In this document: positions 1 to 7,406 of the stretch, one piece after another
How the letters are laid out: each line of letters opens with the position of its first letter
How positions within the stretch are numbered: the first letter of the stretch is position 1
Assembly (NCBI GenBank): GCA_024277285.1
Contig: JAJRVM010000134.1
Span: forward strand, 1 to 19,365
Source of the DNA: Planctomycetota bacterium
GTDB lineage: Bacteria > Planctomycetota > Planctomycetia > Pirellulales > Pirellulaceae
Direction: 5' to 3'
DNA length: 19,365 bases
The notes under the pieces: model-generated
The model's database searches: none
The model's input: only the letters and a program-made list of their open reading frames with translations
What the model was told of the DNA's origin: nothing
Position numbers and translations under genes: made by a program

Positions 1-252
1 CCAGACTCAAAGAACCAGACAGCCTGATTTCGACTTGTAGCTTGGGATTCCATCCCGAGCATGAACAGGTTCAAGCCTCCAGAAAGCCATCTATTGCCAC
101 CGAGTCAGGAACGGAGACTCAAAGAACCAGACTCAAAGAACCAGACAGCCTGATTTCGACTTGTAGCTTGGGATTCCATCCCGAGCATGAACAGGTTCAA
201 GCCTCCAGAAAGCCATCTATTGCCACCGAGTCAGGAACGGAGACTCAAAGAA
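1..252. repeat. 126-bp direct repeat, two copies
   Basis: Bases 1-126 and 127-252 read as the same 126-bp unit, and the first copy begins at the window edge, so the array may extend upstream. Each unit contains the short motif CCAGACAGCCTGATTTCGAC (15-34 and 141-160). Each also has a hairpin GCTTGGGAT-TCC-ATCCCGAGC (40-60 and 166-186) with one G-T pair, and internal short duplications of the type GACTCAAAGAACCA. Because 126 is a multiple of three, one frame stays open through both copies, but nothing in it resembles a known protein. I read this as non-coding repeat DNA. Confidence 0.9.
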
Positions 253-313
253 CCAGACAGCCTGATTTGGGCCGATGCCCAAAGAACCAGACAGCCTGAT
301 TTGGGCCGATGCC
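253..313. repeat. 34-bp direct repeat, about 1.8 copies
   Basis: The unit starting CCAGACAGCCTGATTTGGG occurs at 253-286 and again at 287-313, where it runs into unique sequence after GCCGATGCC. It directly continues the 126-bp array and shares its CCAGACAGCCTGATTT core, so it looks like a shortened relative of that repeat with GGGCCGATGCC in place of the CGACTTG arm. Confidence 0.85.
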
Positions 314-319
314 TGTATC

Positions 320-340
320 GCCCCTCCGGGGCTTTTCTCG
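320..340 (+). terminator. Candidate GC-rich hairpin with short T run
   Basis: GCCCC (320-324), loop TCC, GGGGC (328-332) form a perfect 5-bp stem followed by TTTTCTC. This has the shape of a short intrinsic terminator for something transcribed from upstream. A second hairpin of the same design, GGCCC-TCC-GGGCC, lies at 389-401 without a T run. The stem is short, so function is uncertain. No gene that would need it is visible in the window. Confidence 0.3.
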
Positions 341-504
341 GGGGGGGGCCAGATTCCGCAGTCTGACGACCCCGGCAAAGGCTGTGATGGCCCTCCGGGC
401 CAGAGTTGCTGCGGCACCAAGAGAATTGGCAAGGCGATCCCGTTGCTTCAATCCCAGACAGTCTGATTTCGACGGTCTGATTTCGACGCGATAGACCGTT
501 CTCT

Positions 505-931
505 GCAGGAGGGGGACCGCTGACGGCCGCTAATGAACGCCAATGAAAAAGAGCTCGTGGCCAAGTTTGCCCCTCAACCCGTCTCCGTGAAGATCCGTGC
601 CTATCTGTGGCCCTCCCATCATCATCCCCAGACAGTCTGATTTCGACACGGCAGGAGGGGGACCGCTGATGACTGCTAATGAACGCCAATGAAAAAGAGC
701 TCGTCGCCAAGTTTGCCCCTCAACCCGTCTCCGTGAAGATCCGTGCCTATCTGTGGCCCTCCCATCATCCCCAGACAGTCTGATTTCGACACGGCAGGAG
801 GGGGACCGCTGACGGCCGCTAATGAACACCAATGAAAAAGAGCTCGTCGCCAAGCTTGCCCCTCAACCCATCTCCGTGAAGATCCGTGTCCATCTGTGGC
901 CCTCCCATCAATCCCAGACAGTCTGATTTCG
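505..931. repeat. Three tandem units of 138-146 bp
   Basis: Units begin with GCAGGAGGGGGACCGCTGA at 505, 651 and 794, giving spacings of 146 and 143 bp, and the third ends near 931. Copies 1 and 2 differ at few bases; copy 3 is more diverged. Each unit ends with the short motif CCAGACAGTCTGATTTCGA. Each contains an open frame of 34-35 codons (533-640, 679-783, 822-926) that begins MN(A/T)NEKELVAK and stops at the TGA inside that motif. The AGGAGG is about 20 bases before the ATG, too far for a normal ribosome binding site. Copy 3 differs from the others mostly by amino-acid-changing substitutions. I therefore annotate a repeat rather than genes. Confidence 0.85.
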
Positions 932-1054
932 AACGAATCTGATTTCGAATCGTGCCCCCCCCATGCGTGGTGGTGTGTTCGTGCGTACGTCCGGTGTGGC
1001 CGCAAAATCGGACGATCTGTCTCGACTTCCGGCGGCTAAGGGGATGTCGAACGA

Positions 1055-1084
1055 TTGACAAGCTACGCGTCCCTAGGCCATTAT
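1055..1084 (+). promoter_or_regulatory. Candidate sigma70-type promoter for the first gspE
   Basis: TTGACA (1055-1060) is a perfect -35 box. Eighteen bases later CATTAT (1079-1084) matches four of six positions of TATAAT, and TATAGA at 1082-1087 is an alternative with longer spacing. Transcription would start near 1091, giving a leader of about 200 bases before the ATG at 1295. It sits just after the repeat array ends. Assignment rests on consensus matching only. Confidence 0.4.
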
Positions 1085-1105
1085 AGAAAAATAGGCACAT
1101 TTTAT

Positions 1106-1158
1106 CGGCAGTTGCCGGGCCAGATTGTCATTTGACTGCCGCCGGGTTGCTCGGCAAC
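1106..1158 (+). promoter_or_regulatory. Leader with competing inverted repeats
   Basis: CGGCAGT (1106-1112) can pair with ACTGCCG (1135-1141), while the overlapping GTTGCCG (1111-1117) can pair with CGGCAAC (1152-1158). The two 7-bp stems share bases 1111-1112 and would compete. They lie in the presumed untranslated leader of the first gspE. A regulatory role is inference; no known riboswitch consensus was recognised. Confidence 0.3.
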
Positions 1159-1294
1159 GCGTCGTGGCGCTGGTACTTCGTGTTGGTGTGTCTTCCTGTC
1201 TTGATATGACTTGTTGGGAAGGTCTTCTCTCATTTCTAGCGTGCGCCGCACTAATGCGTCGTTTCGCACACGGTCGATCCAAGGAACCCTTTGT

Positions 1295-3016
1295 ATGGCT
1301 AACGAAGATTTTGGAGATATCCTGGTTCGGCTTGGGATTATCAGCCGCGACCAACTCAACGAAGCGGAGCAGATGGCGCGGGAGCAGGACGTCAACATCG
1401 CCGATTGTCTGGTGAAATTGGGGTATGCGACAGGCGAAGATGTCATGAAAGCGATGGCGCAGTTTCATGGCATGGAGTATGTGGATCTCAGCGAGTTGAA
1501 GATTCCCGAGGACGTGATCGAGCTGGTCCCCGAGTCGGTTGCGCGTGAAAATGCCGCGTTGCCACTGTCTCATGAAGATGATGCGCTGCGCGTTGCCGTG
1601 AGCGACCCATTCGACATCGAGACGATCGAAAAGTTGCGGTTCATCTTGAATCGCAAGGTCGAAACGTCACTAGCCCCCCGCGAGAGTATTCTGGAGGCGA
1701 TCAACCGTTACTACGGTCAAGTGGAAGGTGAAAGTGCCGACTCGATGCTCCAGGAGTTCACCGATACGGCGATCGACTTCACCGAGACGGAAGATTCTGA
1801 CATCGCGGCCACGGAAATCGTGGACGAGAATAGTGCGCCGGTCGTTCGCTTGGTGCAGTTCATGATTCAGGAAGCAGTGCAATTGCGCGCTTCGGATATT
1901 CATATTGAGCCGTTCGAAACCAAGATTCGCATTCGATACCGGATCGATGGCGTGTTGATCGAGCGTGATAGCCCACCACGGCGACTGTTGGGAGCCCTGC
2001 TCTCACGTATCAAGATTCTTTCCAAGCTCGACATCGCCGAACGTCGGCGTCCTCAGGACGGACGGATCAAAGTGACAGTGGGCGAAAAAGAGCTCGACCT
2101 GCGCGTCAGCGTGATTCCCACCAACCACGGCCAGTCGGTGGTCATGCGATTGCTTGACAAAGACAGTATTAAGGTGGGTATTAGACAGCTCGGATTGGGG
2201 GAGGGAGACTTCCAGAAATTCCAGTCGCTGATCCGCCGTCCTAATGGGATTATTCTGGTCACCGGCCCGACCGGATCAGGCAAGACGACCAGCCTCTATG
2301 CGGCGCTCAATGCATTGAACCGGCCGGACCGCAAAATTATCACGGCGGAAGACCCGGTCGAATACTACCTGGCGGGCATCAATCAAGTGGAGGTGCGGCA
2401 CAGCATCGGACTCGATTTCGCACGCATTATTCGCTCCATGTTGCGTCAAGCCCCGAATATCATTCTGGTCGGCGAAATGCGAGATTCCGAGACCGCATCG
2501 ATGGGGATTCAGGCATCTCTGACTGGACACTTGGTTTTCAGTACGCTACACACGAACGATGCGCCCAGTGCTGTGACACGTATGGTCGATATGGGAGTGC
2601 CTGGATACCTGGTGGCGAGCAGTGTAATTGCGGTGTTGGCACAGCGTTTGGTACGCGTGGTTTGCAATCGCTGCAAGCAGAATTACACGCCTTCGGAGAG
2701 CGTCTTGGCCGACGCTGGAATCTCGCTCGAGTTGGCCAAGAACGCATCTTTCGCACGCGGAAAAGGCTGTTCCTACTGCCAGAAGAAGGGGTATCGTGGA
2801 CGATTGGCAATCTTTGAAATCATGATGATCACGGCGAAGATTCGCGACTTGATTTTCCACGCGGCAACTTCCACCGAGATCCGCGCGGCAGCCATTAGTG
2901 AAGGTATGTCAACACTTTATGTAGACGGGATTCGCAAGGCCTTGACCGGAGTGACCACACTGGAAGAGGTCTATCGCGTGGCGAAGCGGACCGAGCAGGA
3001 TGTGATTGTCGCGTAA
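1295..3016 (+). CDS. gspE: GspE/PilB-type assembly ATPase (first copy)
   Basis: This 573-residue cytoplasmic hexameric ATPase would drive pseudopilus or pilus assembly by acting on the GspF/PilC platform. An N-terminal MshEN/T2SSE_N-like region spans about residues 5-145. The ATPase domain carries Walker A GPTGSGKTT (324-332), Asp box EDPVE (352-356), Walker B ILVGEMRD (390-397) and His box STLHTNDA (416-423). A zinc-binding tetracysteine set lies at 457, 460, 492 and 495. The ATG at 1295 is chosen because AAGGA ends nine bases upstream and the protein then begins MANEDFGDIL, like its family; the frame stays open upstream to a TTG at 1211, but that extension is not protein-like. The usual RQDPD segment before Walker B reads RQAPN, an oddity. 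A 6-bp hairpin (3020-3038) follows the stop. Function is secure by family; the choice between secretion and pilus roles is not. Confidence 0.95.
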   Translation: MANEDFGDILVRLGIISRDQLNEAEQMAREQDVNIADCLVKLGYATGEDVMKAMAQFHGMEYVDLSELKIPEDVIELVPESVARENAALPLSHEDDALRVAVSDPFDIETIEKLRFILNRKVETSLAPRESILEAINRYYGQVEGESADSMLQEFTDTAIDFTETEDSDIAATEIVDENSAPVVRLVQFMIQEAVQLRASDIHIEPFETKIRIRYRIDGVLIERDSPPRRLLGALLSRIKILSKLDIAERRRPQDGRIKVTVGEKELDLRVSVIPTNHGQSVVMRLLDKDSIKVGIRQLGLGEGDFQKFQSLIRRPNGIILVTGPTGSGKTTSLYAALNALNRPDRKIITAEDPVEYYLAGINQVEVRHSIGLDFARIIRSMLRQAPNIILVGEMRDSETASMGIQASLTGHLVFSTLHTNDAPSAVTRMVDMGVPGYLVASSVIAVLAQRLVRVVCNRCKQNYTPSESVLADAGISLELAKNASFARGKGCSYCQKKGYRGRLAIFEIMMITAKIRDLIFHAATSTEIRAAAISEGMSTLYVDGIRKALTGVTTLEEVYRVAKRTEQDVIVA

Positions 3017-3788
3017 TGGCCACCGCCCAGAACGGTGGAGCATGCACTGGGCTAATCACGCGCGATCGAAACGACTCGACGTTAGTTCTTATGGCTGGAT
3101 GGGTGTGGCTTGGAGGGGTGGGTTGGCGAGTGTCGAGGCAGCAGGACGGCTGGGAGTTTGAGGTGATCGAAAGGGGCGGTTGGCCGCGATTGAGAGGGGG
3201 GAAGTGCCCACCGAATGGGCGTGGCATGACCGCCTCGTTATTTGAGTTCTTTGGCCCGACGGCGAATAATCGGTTGACGGACAACGGCCGTTCGGTCCGT
3301 TGTCACACGATTCGGTTGCTTCTCTTTTGCTATTAACGGCAAGAAACGTGCTCTCTTTCGCGAAAATCAGCGACCAACGGGAGCGGGGGCATTGCTGTGC
3401 GAGCGGGAGCTCGTAGTTGGTTGGCGGCCCTGTAGTTCTTATTCAAAGTTCTTATTCGGTCTTACTCAGGCTCAACCGATGCGGTGCTGGTTTGCCTGCC
3501 AGGTTGAAACTCGATTGATAGTTGACGGCAGTGGTTGGCGCGATCGTTGGCGGCGAGTTAGAGCTGGGTCCCGCATCGGGCTGGGGCCCGTATCGGGGCG
3601 AGAGCGGGGGTTCTGGCGGTCAGTGGTATTCTTCGGGCAGCTCGAAAGGGCAGCTCGAAGCTGGTGGACACGATTGCTAACGGGCTGAACGATGCTAACG
3701 CGGGCTGAACAAATGAGAGGGTTGGTAACTTTTCTCGGGAACGATCCGTTCTCACTCATCAATCACACATCGCAATAGAAGCGCACCG
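3017..3788. other. 772-bp spacer with micro-duplications and a hairpin
   Basis: No convincing gene was found. Two open frames on the + strand (3016-3336 and 3392-3688) lack ribosome sites and recognisable protein character. A hairpin CCACCG/CGGTGG (3020-3038) sits immediately after the preceding stop. GACAACGG/CCGTTGTC (3280-3287 and 3297-3304) forms an 8-bp stem followed at a distance by a T-rich stretch, which is a possible weak terminator. The second half contains several short direct duplications: AGTTCTTATTC at 3434 and 3447, GGGCAGCTCGAA at 3635 and 3648, and GCTAAC(G)CGGGCTGAAC-like copies near 3676 and 3694. No clear promoter was seen for the next gene. Confidence 0.6.
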
Positions 3789-4910
3789 ATGGCACAACAG
3801 ATTCTGATTGACAAGCTTTTGATGGCCTGCGTGAAGCAAGGGGCCAGCGACATCCATATTACGGTGGGGCAACCCCCCGTTTTTCGTCTACACGGCCGGT
3901 TGCGTAAGTTGGAGACGAAGGTTCTGGAACCGGAAGATACGGTTTCGTTGATGAAGAGCATCTCGCCGGAGCGTTGCCAGCGGGAGCTGCAGGAATCGGG
4001 GACCTCGGACTTTGGCTTCGCGTTTGGCGACAAGGCACGTTTTCGCGTTTCGATTTTCAAGCAGCGCGGCAACATTGCCATGGTGTTGCGGCAGATCCCG
4101 ACCGACAAGCTCAAGCCAGAGCAGTTGGGGTTAGGCGACGTCATCACCAATCTGGTGCTTCGTCCACGAGGGCTGTTTTTGGTTACGGGGCCGACGGGCT
4201 CGGGCAAGAGTACGACATTGGCCAGTTTGGTCAATTACATCAACGAGAACGTCGACCACCACATCATCACGATTGAAGATCCGATCGAGTTTTACCATTA
4301 CCACAAGAAGTCGACGGTCAATCAGCGCGAGATTGGTGTGGACGTGCCGAGCTTTGCGGAGGCGATTCGTCGTGCGTTGCGGCAGGATCCGGACGTGATT
4401 CTGGTGGGTGAAATGCGTGACTTGGAGACCATTGAGGCGGCCATTACGGCGGCGGAAACCGGCCACGTTGTATTTGCCACGTTGCACACCAACAGTGCTC
4501 AAGGCACGGTCAATCGAATGATTGATGCGTTTCCGGGGAACTTGCAGGACCAGATCCGCACGCAGTTGTCGACGGCGTTAATTGGGGTCTTGGCACAGAC
4601 GTTGTTGCCTCGGATCGGTGGCGGCCGCGTGGCGGCTTTCGAGACACTGGTGGTAACCCCGGGTATCGCGAACTTGATTCGCGAAAACAAGACGTTTCGA
4701 ATTAACTCCGCGATCCAAACCGGTGCCAAGTTCGGCATGCAGTTGATGGACGATGCGTTGTTCAACTTGTGGCGTGACGAGATCGTCACGGTGGAAGATG
4801 TGCTTGCCAAAGCGCATCGGCCCGACGATCTGGCGCAGCGCATTGTGACCTACAAACGCGAAGTGCTTGAGAACGAGGACGAAGAAGACGAGTTTGGCGA
4901 AACATCGTAA
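3789..4910 (+). CDS. pilT: PilT-type retraction ATPase
   Basis: This 373-residue protein of the PilT branch of secretion ATPases is cytoplasmic and hexameric. In type IV pili such proteins power filament disassembly and twitching. It opens with MAQQILIDKLLMACVKQGAS, the usual short PilT N-terminal region without an MshEN domain. It then shows Walker A GPTGSGKST (134-142), Asp box EDPIE (163-167), Walker B VILVGEMRD (203-211) and His box GHVVFATLHTN (225-235). GIANLIRE (292-299) is a variant of the AIRNLIRE motif typical of PilT, and the zinc cysteines of GspE/PilB are absent. The C-terminal tail is very acidic (about 361-368). No strong ribosome site precedes the ATG; AGAAG at 3777-3781 is the best candidate. 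A PilT beside GspE/pseudopilin genes suggests a retractable filament, though a PilU-like accessory role cannot be excluded. Confidence 0.95.
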   Translation: MAQQILIDKLLMACVKQGASDIHITVGQPPVFRLHGRLRKLETKVLEPEDTVSLMKSISPERCQRELQESGTSDFGFAFGDKARFRVSIFKQRGNIAMVLRQIPTDKLKPEQLGLGDVITNLVLRPRGLFLVTGPTGSGKSTTLASLVNYINENVDHHIITIEDPIEFYHYHKKSTVNQREIGVDVPSFAEAIRRALRQDPDVILVGEMRDLETIEAAITAAETGHVVFATLHTNSAQGTVNRMIDAFPGNLQDQIRTQLSTALIGVLAQTLLPRIGGGRVAAFETLVVTPGIANLIRENKTFRINSAIQTGAKFGMQLMDDALFNLWRDEIVTVEDVLAKAHRPDDLAQRIVTYKREVLENEDEEDEFGETS

Positions 4911-5256
4911 GGGGCTGACGCCCGGCGCGATCCGTCGGTTTTGATGGGAACCGCTTGTTTAGCTCGATGCGACAGCGTGCGATCACCCTTACGTGAGTTT
5001 TTAAAAATAATCTACTTGGCCCGAGCAGTCTGTATCCGGTGGCTGTGATAGATCGATGTGGGTGGAAGATAGGCGTGTTGAGGCAGGTCGAAAGAGGGCT
5101 CGCGGGGCGAGCCAACGTCACGAGCCGGCTTGCGGTTGGGCAGGTGAACGGCTCTGCAGTGCGAGAGAAAGCAACGTGTGTACGTGAAACCGGGTAGGCT
5201 GACCGCGAGCGGTTGGGTGCCCATGAACTTGGTGTTGTAGTTGCTGAGGAACAGAC
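4911..5256. other. 346-bp spacer with one strong hairpin
   Basis: No gene was found. GGCTCGC-GGG-GCGAGCC (5097-5113) is a perfect 7-bp stem with a three-base loop, about 145 bases before the next start codon. It could be part of a leader or a barrier after pilT, but it lacks a following T run. An AT-rich patch around 4998-5012 (TTTTTAAAAATAAT) might belong to a promoter, but I could not assign a matching -35 box. The ribosome site GAGGA (5246-5250) belongs to the next gene. Confidence 0.55.
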
Positions 5257-6975
5257 ATGGCCATTCGTCGCATTGGGCAGATTTTCGTCGACATGGGTTT
5301 TATCGACGACGACCAGCTCGAAATGTTGCTTGAAGAGCAACAGCAGCAGCCGGGCGAGAAACTTGGCAAGATTGCCGAGGAAATGGGGTTGATTACGGAC
5401 GATCAGTTGGCCCAATCGCTGGCCGAACAGATGAACCTGAAAGTCATCGATTTGACCGAAGCCAGCTTGGCTCCGGACATTGTGCGACAGATCAGCGAGA
5501 CGATGGCGCAGCTCTATCGTGTTATCCCGGTCCAATTTGAAGATGACACGTTAACGGTTGCCACCGCCGAACCGCAGAATCTGGCGGTGGCGGACGAATT
5601 GCGCACGTTCCTCGGCTACACCATTCGTTTGGTGGTGACGACCGAGCGTGAGATCAAGCAGGCGATGGATCGCTACTACGACACGGCTGGCGAGAGTGTT
5701 GAGAGCGTCATTGCCGACCTGGAAGACGACGAAGAGCTGCTCAAGCAAGCCGAGGCGTTAACGGGTGACGGGCCGATCGACTTGACCGGTGCCGAAGCGT
5801 TAGCCGACAGTGCGCCGGTGCGCAAGTTGTTGAACATGGTCTTGTTGCTGGCGATCAAAGACCATGCGAGCGACGTCCACTTTGAGCCGTTTGAAGACGA
5901 GTTTCGCATCCGCATCAAGGCGGACGGCGTGTTGTACGAGATGGTTCCGCCGCCACGTCACTTGGCGTTCGCGATTACCACGCGCATCAAGGTGATGGCC
6001 AACCTTGACATTGCCGAACGTCGGCTGCCGCAAGACGGCCGGATCGAATTGTCGGTGGGGGGGCACCCGGTCGATCTGCGCGTGAGCGTACTGCCGACAC
6101 TCTTTGGCGAGAGCGTGGTCATGCGGATCCTTGATCGCAGCGTGGTATCGCTGGACTTGAACAAGGTAGGGATGGACCAGGCGACGATCGACGCGTTCCG
6201 AGACGTCATTGCCAAGCCCAATGGCATCGTGTTGGTGACCGGTCCGACCGGATCGGGTAAGACGACCACACTTTATTCGGCCCTGAACGAACTGAACACG
6301 ATCGAGGATAAGCTGATTACGACGGAAGACCCGGTGGAATACGACATGGAGGGGATCGTGCAGATCCCGATTGACGCGGACATCGGCAATACCTTTGCGT
6401 TTTGTCTGCGTAGTATTCTGCGGCAGGACCCGGACAAGATCCTGGTGGGCGAGATCCGCGACCTGGAGACGGCTGAGATTGCGGTGCAAGCTTCGTTGAC
6501 CGGCCACACTGTTTTCAGCACATTGCACACCAATGATGCGCCGAGCACGATTACGCGTATGAAGGATATGGGAGTCCCGACGTTCCTGATCACGGCGACG
6601 GTCGAGGCTATTTTGGCACAGCGTCTGGTGCGCCGCATTTGCACGCAATGTCGTGAAGAGATGACCCCGACGCCCGACATGATGGCGCAGCTTGGCCTGA
6701 CGGATGAAGAGAGTGACGGGTTGAAATTCTTTCGCGGCATCGGTTGCGAAACGTGCAACAATACGGGTTACAAGGGGCGTGTCGGCCTGTTTGAGCTGAT
6801 GATTATCACCGACAAGATGCGTGACATGATCATGGAGAACGCATCGATTGACGCGATGCGCGATGAGGCTCGAGCCAACGGCATGGTCACCTTGCGTGAC
6901 GCGGGGATCCAGTTCCTGGGGCAAGGCGTGACGACGGCGGATGAAGTGTTGCGTGAGACGATTATCGACGCGTAG
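5257..6975 (+). CDS. gspE: GspE/PilB-type assembly ATPase (second copy)
   Basis: This 572-residue ATPase has the same overall plan as the first GspE in the window. An MshEN-like N-terminal region (about 5-145) is followed by an acidic linker (about 150-185) and the motor domain. The motor domain has Walker A GPTGSGKTT (329-337), Asp box EDPVE (357-361), Walker B ILVGEIRD (395-402), His box TGHTVFSTLHTNDA (415-428) and zinc cysteines 462, 465, 497 and 500. The segment before Walker B is the normal RQDPD, unlike the first copy. GAGGA lies six bases before the ATG and fixes the start. It is probably the partner of the GspF encoded next, although a 431-bp spacer separates them. The two copies are clearly different in sequence, so they are old paralogues rather than a recent duplication. 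Which one serves secretion and which serves pilus assembly cannot be told from the sequence. Confidence 0.95.
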   Translation: MAIRRIGQIFVDMGFIDDDQLEMLLEEQQQQPGEKLGKIAEEMGLITDDQLAQSLAEQMNLKVIDLTEASLAPDIVRQISETMAQLYRVIPVQFEDDTLTVATAEPQNLAVADELRTFLGYTIRLVVTTEREIKQAMDRYYDTAGESVESVIADLEDDEELLKQAEALTGDGPIDLTGAEALADSAPVRKLLNMVLLLAIKDHASDVHFEPFEDEFRIRIKADGVLYEMVPPPRHLAFAITTRIKVMANLDIAERRLPQDGRIELSVGGHPVDLRVSVLPTLFGESVVMRILDRSVVSLDLNKVGMDQATIDAFRDVIAKPNGIVLVTGPTGSGKTTTLYSALNELNTIEDKLITTEDPVEYDMEGIVQIPIDADIGNTFAFCLRSILRQDPDKILVGEIRDLETAEIAVQASLTGHTVFSTLHTNDAPSTITRMKDMGVPTFLITATVEAILAQRLVRRICTQCREEMTPTPDMMAQLGLTDEESDGLKFFRGIGCETCNNTGYKGRVGLFELMIITDKMRDMIMENASIDAMRDEARANGMVTLRDAGIQFLGQGVTTADEVLRETIIDA

Positions 6976-7045
6976 CGAAGTGGATCTAGCGAGCGTGACG
7001 GGCGCGCGCAGCGATGCGTGTGCCACGTGTGTGGGACTCAGTGGT

Positions 7046-7080
7046 TTGAATATTCACCGGATCTTAGGTTTATGTAATAT
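7046..7080 (+). promoter_or_regulatory. Possible AT-rich promoter region upstream of gspF
   Basis: TTGAAT (7046-7051) resembles a -35 box, and the AT-rich run containing TATGTA (7071-7076) and TAATAT (7075-7080) could provide a -10 box, but the spacing of 19 or more bases is not ideal. It lies in a 431-bp spacer, just ahead of the foldable leader at 7120-7218. It is a weak prediction based on composition and position. Confidence 0.25.
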
Positions 7081-7119
7081 TTAGCGGATTGAAGTAATGT
7101 CGCTTTCAAGAGACTCCCA

Positions 7120-7218
7120 TGGGTGAAAGCGTCTGGTGAGCTACCCGCGATGCTGGGGGGGGATGGGATGCCACGGGTAGCCTGCCAATCCTCTTCACCC
7201 ACCGCACAAGGCGGTGGG
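7120..7218 (+). promoter_or_regulatory. Foldable leader with mutually exclusive stems
   Basis: TGGGTGAA (7120-7127) pairs with TTCACCCA (7194-7201). Nested inside it, GCTACCCG (7140-7147) pairs with CGGGTAGC (7174-7181). A further perfect 8-bp hairpin CCCACCGC-ACAAG-GCGGTGGG (7198-7218) overlaps the last four bases of the outer stem, so the two cannot form together. This arrangement resembles attenuators and riboswitch expression platforms, but no T run follows and I do not recognise a known riboswitch consensus. It is about 190 bases upstream of the gspF start. Confidence 0.45.
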
Positions 7219-7301
7219 GGTCGACCGATGGAAAAGGAACTCGAGTGCACGTCCCACTTCAGATGGCTAAACAGTTACAGATTCATAAGTTGTAGATTCA
7301 T

Positions 7302-7328
7302 AGCCAGCACACGTCGTGTGTGCCGGCT
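7302..7328 (+). promoter_or_regulatory. 11-bp imperfect hairpin ahead of gspF
   Basis: AGCCAGCACAC (7302-7312) pairs with GTGTGCCGGCT (7318-7328) with one mismatch and a five-base loop. It sits about 80 bases upstream of the gspF start, after a short direct repeat AGATTCATA (7279 and 7294). No T run follows. It could be an RNA structure or a dyad binding site; neither can be decided from sequence. Confidence 0.4.
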
Positions 7329-7406
7329 ACGTACAAGAACTTGCATGGTCCGAGCGTATGCCAGTGGCGGCAACAGCGGGACTCGTGACAGCAAAGGACT
7401 TCGACG

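Larger units (their letters stand above)
15..945. repeat. Dispersed CAGACAGYCTGATTTCGAC motif, eight copies plus fragments
   Basis: A motif of about 20 bases recurs at 15-34, 141-160, 253-269, 287-304, 454-473, 628-647, 771-790 and 914-932. Truncated forms, TCTGATTTCGA, occur near 475 and 937. In the four later copies the core CAGAC-A-GTCTG is a 5-bp dyad with one central base. In the first four the centre reads CAGACAGCCTG. All copies point the same way, and the motif appears at the junctions of otherwise unrelated repeat units, which suggests it is a mobile or recombining element boundary. I did not see it elsewhere in the window, but I could not search exhaustively. Confidence 0.8.

Noticed and set aside
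42..299. Open frame of 85 codons spanning the 126-bp repeats
   Set aside because: It is open only because the repeat length is a multiple of three; it has no ribosome site and no known protein character.
231..1100. Several overlapping reverse-strand frames with repeated VEIRLSG-like peptides
   Set aside because: They are translations of the short dispersed motif and the tandem units in the other direction, and they overlap each other in different frames.
1211..1294. 28-codon N-terminal extension of the first GspE from a TTG
   Set aside because: The extension is unlike the family and AAGGA is well placed for the ATG at 1295.
1..1294. Insertion sequence or integron
   Set aside because: Repeats are abundant, but no transposase or integrase frame, terminal inverted repeats or target duplication was found.
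3016..3688. Two frames (3016-3336 and 3392-3688) in the spacer after the first gspE
   Set aside because: No ribosome site, low-complexity Gly/Trp/Arg-rich products and internal slippage repeats point to non-coding DNA.
5800..7026. 408-codon reverse-strand frame
   Set aside because: It lies antisense to the second gspE, whose conserved motifs prove the coding strand; the antisense product is rich in His, Arg and Gln as expected of a shadow frame.
7120..7218. Known riboswitch, for example the GEMM cyclic di-GMP class
   Set aside because: A GGGTAGCC string is reminiscent, but the other conserved blocks of that class are not visible, so only an unassigned foldable leader is reported.
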